DNA of 12,363 bases. It comes from an uncultured Lachnospiraceae bacterium. GTDB lineage: Bacteria; Bacillota_A; Clostridia; Lachnospirales; Lachnospiraceae. How positions within the stretch are numbered: position 1 is the first letter of the stretch; the number at the start of each line of letters is the position of its first letter. The stretch is taken from the NCBI GenBank assembly GCA_947302185.1, contig CAMYVI010000050.1:1-12363 (forward strand), given 5' to 3'. The translations under genes were made by a program, and so were the position numbers. Below are positions 1 to 5,932 of the stretch, piece after piece. Under the pieces are notes generated by a model that searched no databases, had not been told where the DNA came from, and saw nothing but the letters and a program-made list of their open reading frames with translations.

Positions 1-48
1 GCGCATTCATCTCACGACTTAAGTCACGAGAATTCTGCGTCAGAGATT

Positions 49-80
49 AAAAAAGACGGCGGGATTATTTCCTGCCGTCT
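49..80 (-). terminator. Rho-independent terminator overlapping the end of the small membrane-peptide gene
   Basis: Read on the minus strand, an 11-bp stem (bases 70-80 with 54-64, one G·U pair) closes a five-base loop, and six T follow at 54-49. The stem contains the last codons and the TAA stop (65-67) of the 37-residue gene, so that gene ends inside its own terminator. The hairpin and T-run are read directly. Termination is inferred but fits the classical pattern well. Confidence 0.85.
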
Positions 81-178
81 GCCTTCATACTTACAAGTGC
101 AATCACAAGCATAAATACAAGTGCTGCGATTGCCAGTACTGTATCAAGCTGATTCTTATTGTTTTTTCCGCCGAACAT
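65..178 (-). CDS. Small single-span membrane peptide, 37 aa, function unknown
   Basis: The peptide starts MFGGKNNKNQ and ends MKADGRK. A short basic, Asn-rich N-terminus (about residues 1-11) is followed by one hydrophobic segment (about residues 13-30, Val/Leu/Ile/Ala rich) and a short charged tail, as in small inner-membrane peptides. The start is convincing: an AAAAGGAGG ribosome-binding site at 186-194 lies seven bases before the ATG. The gene stops inside a strong terminator, so it is probably the last or only gene of its transcript. It diverges from the plus-strand gene at 328. I do not recognise a family. Candidates are a small regulatory membrane peptide, a type I toxin-like peptide, or a subunit of a membrane complex. 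It lacks the features of a lasso precursor, having a hydrophobic span and no acidic residue placed for ring closure. The ribosome-binding site plus terminator make a real gene likely. Confidence 0.68.
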   Translation of the reverse strand: MFGGKNNKNQLDTVLAIAALVFMLVIALVSMKADGRK

Positions 179-237
179 GTTTACGCCTCCTTTTACAGCA
201 TCGGACCGAACGCCCGCACGGCATTAAATCCGAACCT

Positions 238-257
238 GATTTCCCTTTCGGGAAATC
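238..257. repeat. Perfect 8-bp inverted repeat in the divergent intergenic region
   Basis: GATTTCCC (238-245) and GGGAAATC (250-257) flank a four-base spacer. It lies between the divergent starts at 178 and 328, just upstream of the candidate plus promoter and inside the possible leader of the minus gene. It could be an operator or a leader hairpin. No T-run follows on either strand, so a terminator is unlikely. Confidence 0.4.
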
Positions 258-266
258 CCGGGCTTA

Positions 267-295
267 TTGCCCTTGTTTACAGAATTCAGTATACA
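267..295 (+). promoter_or_regulatory. Candidate promoter for the DUF6056-like gene group
   Basis: TTGCCC (267-272) and TATACA (290-295) are spaced by 17 bp, placing transcription start near 302, about 26 nt before the TTG start at 328. The -35 is weak and the -10 is good. The spacing to the gene is sensible. This is a motif match only. Confidence 0.38.
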
Positions 296-316
296 CTTTA
301 TTTTGTCCGGATACAA
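288..316 (-). promoter_or_regulatory. Candidate promoter for the small membrane-peptide gene
   Basis: On the minus strand, TTGTAT (316-311) and TATACT (293-288) are separated by 17 bp, a fair match to a housekeeping sigma-factor promoter. It would give a leader of about 100 nt containing the 238-257 hairpin ahead of the gene starting at 178. Its -10 shares the GTATAC palindrome (289-294) with a candidate plus-strand promoter. This is a motif match only. Confidence 0.33.
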
Positions 317-327
317 GGAGAAGAACC

Positions 328-873
328 TTGATCTTACATATATGGAAATCATATCGGAATTTCATACCGGCTTTTGCCGGAGTACTCACAGCCCTTGCAG
401 CTCTTCTCCTTTTCAGGCATTCATATTATGCTGCCTATGTATACCGTGTATCTGATTTCCTGCCTTCTGACGGCAGCATCGAAGCGTATGTCGATTCCGT
501 TACGATCTCTGACGACGGGAGATATCTGCTTGTAGCGGGATGGGCATATGACGGTACTCTATACACAGGCTATAATTACGGGACAGACCGTAAAATCGTT
601 ACTGTTGCAAATAATACTTCCTTTGCTCTCACAGACGGGACTTTCGTTTATCTGCTCCCGACTGTAGGACGGGGCCGAGACGACATGACACTGTCTCACG
701 CTGACGTAGATGTGGCGGAAGGCGCTTCACGGCGCTACGGCATTCTCAGTATCATGAAATTAGGGCGAAAAGGACTGACCTATCAAAAAGGCATGCATAT
801 AGCTGTTATTTCGGAGAGGGAAGACGGGAACCGGTTTATTTTCGATACCGGTCAGGAGGTGCCTGATCTATGA
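328..873 (+). CDS. Membrane-anchored extracytoplasmic protein, 181 aa, unknown function
   Basis: The first in-frame ATG (121) would run through the antisense small gene and low-quality N-terminal sequence. The TTG at 328 is preceded by AAGGAG (315-320) at seven bases and leads directly into a normal membrane anchor, so I choose TTG. The protein has a short basic N-terminus, one transmembrane segment (about residues 12-29), then roughly 150 residues rich in beta-forming stretches (for example ISDDGRYLLVAGWAYDG, then VANNTSF and GTFVYLLP). It has no cysteine lipobox. Topology is probably N-in with the beta domain outside. Its stop overlaps the start of the next gene (ATGA, 870-873), implying translational coupling, so it probably acts with the DUF6056-like membrane protein, perhaps as its extracellular partner. 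I do not recognise a named family. Confidence 0.75.
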   Translation: MILHIWKSYRNFIPAFAGVLTALAALLLFRHSYYAAYVYRVSDFLPSDGSIEAYVDSVTISDDGRYLLVAGWAYDGTLYTGYNYGTDRKIVTVANNTSFALTDGTFVYLLPTVGRGRDDMTLSHADVDVAEGASRRYGILSIMKLGRKGLTYQKGMHIAVISEREDGNRFIFDTGQEVPDL

Positions 874-2213
874 AGAGCACTCTTGGCTTTATTATGAAAA
901 ACCGGATTGCCGTCTTACTGTCGCTTTCCGTATCGCTTGCTGCCAATGCGGCACAACCCATGCGTTTGGACGACGCCACTTTTCTCGGGACCTTCACTTC
1001 TCACGGAAAAGACCTGTGGTCCTGGGCACAGGAGTACTGGGTCACCTGGAGCGGGAGAATTCTTCCTCACGGACTTTTTATGCTCCTTCTCTCCTTCTCG
1101 CCGGAGCTTGTCAATATCATAAACGCGGTCATGATAACTCTTGCCCTGATCCTTTCGTGCGTGTGGATCTTTCGCGGCAGGGAGGAAAGCACATTCACTG
1201 AAAGTTTTGCTTTGTGCTTATTAACTTTCACTCTCTATATACTTACGCCGACTGATATACTGGACGTCACGGTTTTCTGGAAAACCGCTTCTGTTCTCTA
1301 TATATGGGGATTTGCCGCCATGTTATATGCGTTGACTCCTTTCATGGCAATTTTACCCGAGAAACCGTATTCAGCACGGACATCGCATCAAGCAAGCAGG
1401 CAAATGCTGTCAATTCTCAGTAATGCAGCCGCATCTGTCATTCTGCCGGCAGCTGCACTCTACTGTGCGGGTTTTGAGACCAGCGGAAGCTTTTTTTCGG
1501 CATTCGGCGGCTTCTTAATTATTCTCGCTTTCATGACCGGAAGGAACAGTAACCTGTCCCGTCGGCTCTGTGTATACTGGCTCCTCATCACTGCTGCATT
1601 TTTCATCTGTATCTCAGCTCCCGGGAACATAGTCAGATTTAAGGAGGAAGCTCTGTTCTGGTTCCCCAATTACGGACTGATGCATTTTACAGATAAGCTT
1701 TTTCTCGGAACCGCCTACACTCTGGGAGCATGTCTGCATGAAATGTATCTTCCGATGATTGCGCTTTCTGCCGTCATTTTCATGTCCGTGCTGGTGAACA
1801 GAAAAGGGATCGTCCTGACATTGACCGCACTCTGGCCGCTGTTGTACTACGGTCTGTATCCCTTTGCGGGAGAAAGTTCAATCTATGCATTTGTTTGTAA
1901 TGATGTTTACGGATTCTATACCGCCGCAAATTGGTTCGCGACATTTCTCGGAATACTGGCACTCACCGTCACTGCCGTGCTTATTTTCATCGGTGTCCGT
2001 GACGAGCCTGATTTCACGGACACGCTCTTTTTCTGCGGGGCTATAGCGGAACAGATCGTCATGGGATTTACGCCGACTGTCGCAGTATCGATCAGCCGAA
2101 GCAGCTTCTTCAGCCGGGAGCTGCTCATGATTCCATTGGGCGTTCTTTTACTCGATCTCGTCTCAGCGCTTCGGGAAAGGAACAATTTACAGATTATAAA
2201 AATTAAAATGTGA
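870..2213 (+). CDS. Polytopic membrane protein, DUF6056-like (possible GT-C type glycosyltransferase)
   Basis: This 447-residue protein is hydrophobic throughout, with about ten or more predicted membrane spans. After the first span comes a loop containing a DDA acidic pair and then YWVTWSGRILPHG (about residues 56-68). Acidic residues in the first extracytoplasmic loop followed by a W-S/N-G-R motif recall the DUF6056 family and the wider GT-C glycosyltransferase architecture, in which a lipid-linked sugar is transferred outside the membrane. The start is supported by AGGAGGTG eight to nine bases upstream and by the ATGA overlap with the preceding gene. Family assignment is from remembered motifs, and the glycosyltransferase role is inference. 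The natural partner is the coupled extracytoplasmic protein upstream. A VanZ-like gene follows after 55 bp on the same strand. Confidence 0.7.
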   Translation: MKSTLGFIMKNRIAVLLSLSVSLAANAAQPMRLDDATFLGTFTSHGKDLWSWAQEYWVTWSGRILPHGLFMLLLSFSPELVNIINAVMITLALILSCVWIFRGREESTFTESFALCLLTFTLYILTPTDILDVTVFWKTASVLYIWGFAAMLYALTPFMAILPEKPYSARTSHQASRQMLSILSNAAASVILPAAALYCAGFETSGSFFSAFGGFLIILAFMTGRNSNLSRRLCVYWLLITAAFFICISAPGNIVRFKEEALFWFPNYGLMHFTDKLFLGTAYTLGACLHEMYLPMIALSAVIFMSVLVNRKGIVLTLTALWPLLYYGLYPFAGESSIYAFVCNDVYGFYTAANWFATFLGILALTVTAVLIFIGVRDEPDFTDTLFFCGAIAEQIVMGFTPTVAVSISRSSFFSRELLMIPLGVLLLDLVSALRERNNLQIIKIKM

Positions 2214-2268
2214 AAAAATCACAAGCACATACAATTATTGTCATCTTTTTATCGGAAAGGTATATTTA

Positions 2269-2751
2269 ATGAAATTCATCAGAAAATACTTCTGGTATCT
2301 CCCTACTGTCATCTGGATGGTAGTCATCTTCAACATGTCAGGTCAGGTCGGCCGGATATCGTCTGGTCTGTCCCTGCAGGTAACAAAAAAAATCGTCGAC
2401 GTTATTGAAACAGTGAGGAACGGAGACGAGTATGACCGGATTTACCTCACACAGAAACTTCACCCTTATGTTCGAAAGCTCACTCATATGACCGAATACG
2501 GAATACTCTATACTCTTCTCTTCCTTTCGTTCTTTGCATCCGTTATAGCAACAAGGGCGATGGTTTACAGTATCCTGATATCTTTCCTTTACGCCTGTTC
2601 GGATGAGTTTCATCAGACATTTGTATCTATGAGGTCAGGACAATTTGCGGATGTGTGCATCGACATGACAGGGGTGCTTGCGGCAGTCACGCTTTCACTG
2701 ATCATATATTCCACATGGCAAAAACACACCGGGGCCGGACAATCTGAATAG
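2269..2751 (+). CDS. VanZ-like family membrane protein, 160 aa
   Basis: The sequence carries the VanZ-like signature: an N-terminal span ending FNMSGQ (21-26), then RKLTHMTEYGIL (69-80), then SDEFHQTFV with MRSGQFADVCIDMTGVL (about 111-137). About four membrane segments are visible, and the conserved His, Glu, Asp and Gln face the later half. The family is named after the enterococcal teicoplanin-resistance protein VanZ, but most members are of unknown biochemical role in the cell envelope. Resistance should not be assumed from the name. Start: ATG preceded by GGAAAGG (2254-2260). It follows the DUF6056-like gene by 55 bp with no terminator visible, so it is probably co-transcribed. It is unrelated in detail to the second, longer VanZ-like protein at 7843-8658. 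Confidence 0.9.
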   Translation: MKFIRKYFWYLPTVIWMVVIFNMSGQVGRISSGLSLQVTKKIVDVIETVRNGDEYDRIYLTQKLHPYVRKLTHMTEYGILYTLLFLSFFASVIATRAMVYSILISFLYACSDEFHQTFVSMRSGQFADVCIDMTGVLAAVTLSLIIYSTWQKHTGAGQSE

Positions 2752-2774
2752 AACTACGGTAGAATTTGAATCCC

Positions 2775-2798
2775 GCAAGAACGTGTACACGTTCTTGC
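2775..2798. repeat. Perfect 24-bp palindrome in the gap before the acidic repeat gene
   Basis: The two 12-base halves starting GCAAGAACGTGT are exact reverse complements around the centre at 2786/2787. A further CCCGC (2772-2776) can pair with GCGGG (2807-2811) as an outer stem. No T-run follows, so it is not a simple terminator. It lies 24 bp after the VanZ-like stop and about 60 bp before a good promoter, so either an operator or a structured RNA element is possible. The palindrome is seen directly and its role is unknown. Confidence 0.6.
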
Positions 2799-2828
2799 AG
2801 CGACAAGCGGGGCAGAAAAGCCGTGGTC

Positions 2829-2853
2829 GGAAAGATGAAAGTCACATTCTTCC
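2829..2853 (+). other. Second possible hairpin in the 2752-2904 gap
   Basis: Bases 2829-2837 can pair with 2845-2853 (eight of nine positions, one A·C mismatch) around a seven-base loop. Together with the palindrome at 2775-2798 it makes this short gap unusually rich in secondary structure. I do not recognise a known riboswitch or ncRNA class. Confidence 0.3.
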
Positions 2854-2856
2854 TAC

Positions 2857-2885
2857 TTGCAGTTATGCTGCCGAATTCTTATAAT
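2857..2885 (+). promoter_or_regulatory. Likely promoter of the acidic repeat gene
   Basis: TTGCAG (2857-2862) and a perfect TATAAT (2880-2885) are spaced by 17 bp, the best promoter match in the window. Transcription would begin near 2892, at the edge of the AGGAGG ribosome-binding site (2892-2897), giving a very short leader of about 13 nt. That tight geometry is the main doubt. Confidence 0.5.
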
Positions 2886-2904
2886 AAATTCAGGAGGTTT
2901 CATT

Positions 2905-3477
2905 ATGGATGATGAAAAAAAGGTACTATCTTTTAGCTTTGAAGAGCTCAAAGAAGCTGAAGAGCTGAACGCCCGTGCGGAAACCAGAATGACGGAAGAA
3001 TACAGGCATTTTTTAGAGGAACACTTCGGAGGTGAAGGAAATCTCTATGAGGAACATATCGGGCGGGAGAAATCGGTTCCCTGTTTTGAAGAAAGCTTGA
3101 GCGGCGATACGGAAGATTTCTCCGATGAGGACTCTTATGAAAGTGGCGATGCGGAGGATTACTCCGACGAAGACTTTTATGAAAGCGGCGATGCGGAGGA
3201 TTACTCCGACGAAGACTTTTATGAAAGCGGCGATGCAGAGGATTACTCCGACGAGGACTTTTTTGTGAGCAGCAATGCGGAGGACTGCTTCGACGAAGAC
3301 TCTTATGAAAGTGACGATTCGGAAGATTACTCCGATGAGGACCTTTTTGTGAGTGACGATTTGGAAGATTACTCCGATGAGGACCTTTTTGTGAGCGACG
3401 ATTCGGAGGACTGCTTCAACGAAGACTTTTATGAAAGTGATGATGACGCTGACTATTGCGATGACAATTCTTACTGA
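2905..3477 (+). CDS. Highly acidic tandem-repeat protein, 190 aa, function unknown
   Basis: The ATG at 2905 has AGGAGG at 2892-2897, seven bases upstream. A longer in-frame reading from 2857 lacks such a site and overlaps the promoter. Residues 1-66 are charged and probably helical (SFSFEELKEAEELNARAETR and so on). Residues 67-190 are eight complete 14-residue repeats plus a 12-residue partial one, consensus GDAEDYSDEDFYES. The repeat region has no Lys, Arg, His, Pro or Gln. It is made of Asp/Glu with Ser, Tyr, Phe and a few Gly, Ala, Val, Leu and Cys. There is no signal peptide and no membrane span. I recognise no family. Possible roles are divalent-cation binding, a disordered acidic surface or nucleic-acid-mimic protein, or a multi-core modified-peptide precursor with residues 1-66 as leader. 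None is shown by the sequence. The gene ends four bases before a strong terminator and converges on the lasso operon. Confidence 0.8.
   Translation: MDDEKKVLSFSFEELKEAEELNARAETRMTEEYRHFLEEHFGGEGNLYEEHIGREKSVPCFEESLSGDTEDFSDEDSYESGDAEDYSDEDFYESGDAEDYSDEDFYESGDAEDYSDEDFFVSSNAEDCFDEDSYESDDSEDYSDEDLFVSDDLEDYSDEDLFVSDDSEDCFNEDFYESDDDADYCDDNSY
3103..3474 (+). repeat. 42-bp coding tandem repeat, eight units plus 36 bp
   Basis: Units begin at 3103, 3145, 3187, 3229, 3271, 3313, 3355 and 3397, with a partial unit at 3439-3474. Units 2 and 3 (3145-3186 and 3187-3228) are identical base for base, showing recent duplication. The others differ by substitutions without changing length, so the frame and the 14-residue period are kept. 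Units 5 and 8 carry a Cys-Phe in place of Tyr-Ser. Confidence 0.95.
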
Positions 3478-3480
3478 CAC

Positions 3481-3527
3481 AAAACTTCCCACATCGTACC
3501 TGAAATACGGTACGTGTGGGAAGTTTT
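3481..3527. terminator. Long bidirectional terminator between convergent transcripts
   Basis: AAAACTTCCCACA (3481-3493) pairs with TGTGGGAAGTTTT (3515-3527), and CGTACC (3495-3500) pairs with GGTACG (3509-3514). This gives 19 bp with one bulged T (3494) and an eight-base loop. T-rich sequence lies at the end on both strands. It starts four bases after the acidic repeat gene and lies about 50 bp beyond the YfhO stop, so it can serve both convergent transcripts. Confidence 0.88.
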
Positions 3528-3536
3528 ATTCTTCAT

Positions 3537-3566
3537 CGCGACGTCGCGGCAGGAACGCCGAGGCGT
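3537..3566. repeat. Two short GC-rich palindromes in the 3' region of the lasso operon
   Basis: CGCGACGTCGCG (3537-3548) is a perfect palindrome, and ACGCC (3555-3559) pairs with GGCGT (3562-3566). On the minus strand they fall between the YfhO stop codon and the bidirectional terminator. They may be extra 3'-end stabilising hairpins. No function is shown. Confidence 0.3.
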
Positions 3567-3575
3567 CTATAAGTT

Positions 3576-5918
3576 TCATAGTGAATTTTTTTCTCTTTTT
3601 TTCATAAATATCGGCATCGCAAAAATATAAAGCAGAATAGCTGCCGCCGACACAGCAGTCAATAAGCATCCCTGTGACAGACCGGGAACCGTGTAATAGA
3701 ACCTGATTCGATTCTCTCCCTGAGAGATCCGCACCGCCATGAACCCGTTGATATCAATAATATCCTCAGTTTTCCCATTGACCGTAGCGCTCCATCCGGA
3801 ATCGTTCGGGATTGAGAAAAAGGCGTACTTATCTGCATCTGCTTCTATCGTACACTCATAGGATGAAGTCGTCTCCGCTACGTCTCTTGAACACTCCTCA
3901 AGGTGCGAACTGCTGATTGAATTCAGATACTCTTCTGTCGCATAGCCGTCTGTATCCTCTTCATAATGTCGCAGGACCGTTGAGACACGGGATTCCATAT
4001 CATCGGGAACTACAAGCGTCTTAAGCATAAGGATCGCTCTGTCGTCTGTAAAGGTCTCAGAGAACTCCGATGATGTCATATACGTGTCATAAGTAAAACC
4101 GATCGGCGCTATGCTGTTATCCTCATAGACATAGTATGTGCGATAATTACCGGCTTCCGTCTGGATCGGATCCTGATTCTCCCTCGGCTCGGTTGTGATA
4201 TCATATTTTGCCGAAATCAGCTGATAAAGACCGACCGGAGCATCGGGACTCTTCACATCCCGCTCAAGTCCGAGCGATTCATAAAATCTGAAAATCGATC
4301 CCGAGACCGTACTGCAGAAGTTGGCGCTTGCCTTATGATTATGGCACAATGTCTCGATATTGTCCCTGCTGCTGTACCTGTATTCAGGACCTTCATAATC
4401 AAGTCTTGAACTTGTCACGATTTTGTCATGTACCTGACTTGCGTTCAGACCATGAGCCTGCTGATACAGAGATATCGTTAATGCTGTCGTCACAACGGCA
4501 CACAGATAAACCGTGAGGAACAGAACCGTTCTTTGATACTTTTTAAGGAAACAAAGTGAGAACCATGTGATAAATGTGCCTGCCAGAGATATGATACTCC
4601 ATATGACAAATACATCCATTCGGTAGATTTTGCTCGGCTCACTGTCATTCCATTTTACAAATACAAGGAACAGGATGAAAGCCAGCGATATCCCTCCCCA
4701 GATCAGAACTCCAGCCCTTATCTGCCTCTTCACGCTCCTGAATGGATTCACTTTCGTTTTCGTACTCCGCTCGGTCTCCCATCTGTCAAGGACCATGACA
4801 GATGCAAGTACCATCATGAGGGCCGCCATATAATACCAGCGGCAATATACGCCTGCAAGCAGCGAAAACGATGCGTTCAAAATCGGAACGACAGCGAAGA
4901 TCAGACAGAACTTCAGCATCCTCGTGAGCCAGTGACGCCTCCTCATTCTGATAAATGCAATGACAAGTATCAGGCCGACAACAGGAATATACGCGTTGCA
5001 GGACGAGAAGTTACTCTTAATGACTGCACTCTGGTGGGACATTACTTCGCCGGGGAACACCAGCCCTTTCAGAATATACAGATAGCGCTCTGCCGTATAG
5101 ACAAGAGATGTGGACCCCGTGTAATCAACATCAACACGTGGATTCTGAATCGTGAATAAATATGCCGGCAGAAGTATATAACATCCGAGAAGACAGCCCA
5201 AAATCCCTTCGAAAAGAATTTGAGGCAGTCTCTTAATATTTGCCCTGAAATTAAATCCCGGAATAAGAAATCTGAGTATATAATAAGCTCCCAGAAAAAT
5301 AATTTCTCCGATCAGGAAGAAATAATTTACCAATGCATTTACGGTGACTGCAAAAATAAACGGTCCCCTCTTCTTTTCAAGCATCAGATCATCAAAAGTC
5401 AACATTAGAAGAGGAAATAAGGCCACCACATCATGAAAATGGTAAAACAGCAGATCTTCCGCCATATATCCGCAGAAAGCATATAGCATCGATCCGATCA
5501 GGGCATTCTTCTTATCCTGTGCGTATCTCTGAAGAAAAGCGTACGACGTCAGCCCGGCGACCGCATATTTCAGCATATATATCCATCCGACCACATACAT
5601 GAACATCTCGGACGGGAAAAGCATTGACAGCCAGAAAGATGGGTTTCCGAGTATGTAAAATGTCATGCCTCCGATAAAGTTGGAACCCAGATCGAGCGAC
5701 CAGTCGTAAATAATATTGCCTGCTTTAATTGCATCGTTGGCGGCCATAGCAAATGTGATTTGCTGCGCGTTGAAATCTCCTGCAAGAGAGAACAGGCCTT
5801 TCTGCGTAATGATAGTCCATGCAAAAGAAAAGAATCCCGCAACAAAATTCAATACAAATGCAAGCAGATAATAATTCTTCAGTTTTAAGTACCGTTTCTT
5901 AAGTTTCACTTTAGCCAT
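3576..5918 (-). CDS. YfhO-family polytopic membrane protein (GT-C type), last gene of the lasso operon
   Basis: This 780-residue protein has an N-terminal span, then a first extracytoplasmic loop with SLAGDFNAQQITFAM (Asp48, the position of the usual GT-C acidic residue), roughly a dozen membrane spans to about residue 500, and a long extracytoplasmic C-terminal part. That part contains NDSGWSATVNGK and, after it, GENRIRFYYTVPG, the typical YfhO beta domain, before a final span and a basic tail. YfhO proteins are membrane proteins linked to glycosylation of envelope polymers such as lipoteichoic acid in Bacillus, using lipid-linked sugars. Full length matches the family. An SD-like GGAAAGG lies just before the ATG. 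It starts 14 nt after the cyclase gene with no terminator between, so it is part of the operon. Its role here could be envelope modification for self-protection, or supply or transfer of sugar. This is inference. Confidence 0.88.
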   Translation of the reverse strand: MAKVKLKKRYLKLKNYYLLAFVLNFVAGFFSFAWTIITQKGLFSLAGDFNAQQITFAMAANDAIKAGNIIYDWSLDLGSNFIGGMTFYILGNPSFWLSMLFPSEMFMYVVGWIYMLKYAVAGLTSYAFLQRYAQDKKNALIGSMLYAFCGYMAEDLLFYHFHDVVALFPLLMLTFDDLMLEKKRGPFIFAVTVNALVNYFFLIGEIIFLGAYYILRFLIPGFNFRANIKRLPQILFEGILGCLLGCYILLPAYLFTIQNPRVDVDYTGSTSLVYTAERYLYILKGLVFPGEVMSHQSAVIKSNFSSCNAYIPVVGLILVIAFIRMRRRHWLTRMLKFCLIFAVVPILNASFSLLAGVYCRWYYMAALMMVLASVMVLDRWETERSTKTKVNPFRSVKRQIRAGVLIWGGISLAFILFLVFVKWNDSEPSKIYRMDVFVIWSIISLAGTFITWFSLCFLKKYQRTVLFLTVYLCAVVTTALTISLYQQAHGLNASQVHDKIVTSSRLDYEGPEYRYSSRDNIETLCHNHKASANFCSTVSGSIFRFYESLGLERDVKSPDAPVGLYQLISAKYDITTEPRENQDPIQTEAGNYRTYYVYEDNSIAPIGFTYDTYMTSSEFSETFTDDRAILMLKTLVVPDDMESRVSTVLRHYEEDTDGYATEEYLNSISSSHLEECSRDVAETTSSYECTIEADADKYAFFSIPNDSGWSATVNGKTEDIIDINGFMAVRISQGENRIRFYYTVPGLSQGCLLTAVSAAAILLYIFAMPIFMKKREKNSL

Positions 5919-5932
5919 GTCCTTTCCGGAAA

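Noticed and set aside
11..30. Imperfect palindrome around GACTTAAGTC at the left edge
   Set aside because: The perfect core is only 10 bp, with no neighbouring gene or T-run visible, so nothing supports a function.
121..327. N-terminal extension of the 181-residue protein from an ATG at 121
   Set aside because: It runs antisense through the small membrane-peptide gene, lacks a ribosome-binding site and puts about 70 non-descript residues before the membrane anchor. The TTG at 328 has AAGGAG at correct spacing.
2238..2266. TTGTCA and TATATT spaced by 17 bp before the first VanZ-like gene
   Set aside because: The -10 ends two bases before the ATG at 2269, so transcription would start inside the gene. 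Co-transcription from upstream is more likely.
2779..2794. LexA (SOS) box in the palindrome GAAC...GTTC
   Set aside because: The Firmicute LexA site has four bases between GAAC and GTTC. Here there are eight.
2815..2853. Remnant of a group II intron domain V or a cobalamin riboswitch
   Set aside because: There is only a loose resemblance in short blocks. The conserved catalytic triad region, the B12-box and any linked gene are not seen.
3103..3474. CRISPR-like array
   Set aside because: Repeats are directly adjacent without spacers and keep a coding frame. This is a protein-coding tandem repeat.
3013..3492. 159-residue minus-strand ORF opposite the acidic repeat gene
   Set aside because: It mirrors the repeats of the plus-strand gene, covers the terminator and has no ribosome-binding site. 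It is a shadow caused by the 42-bp repeat.
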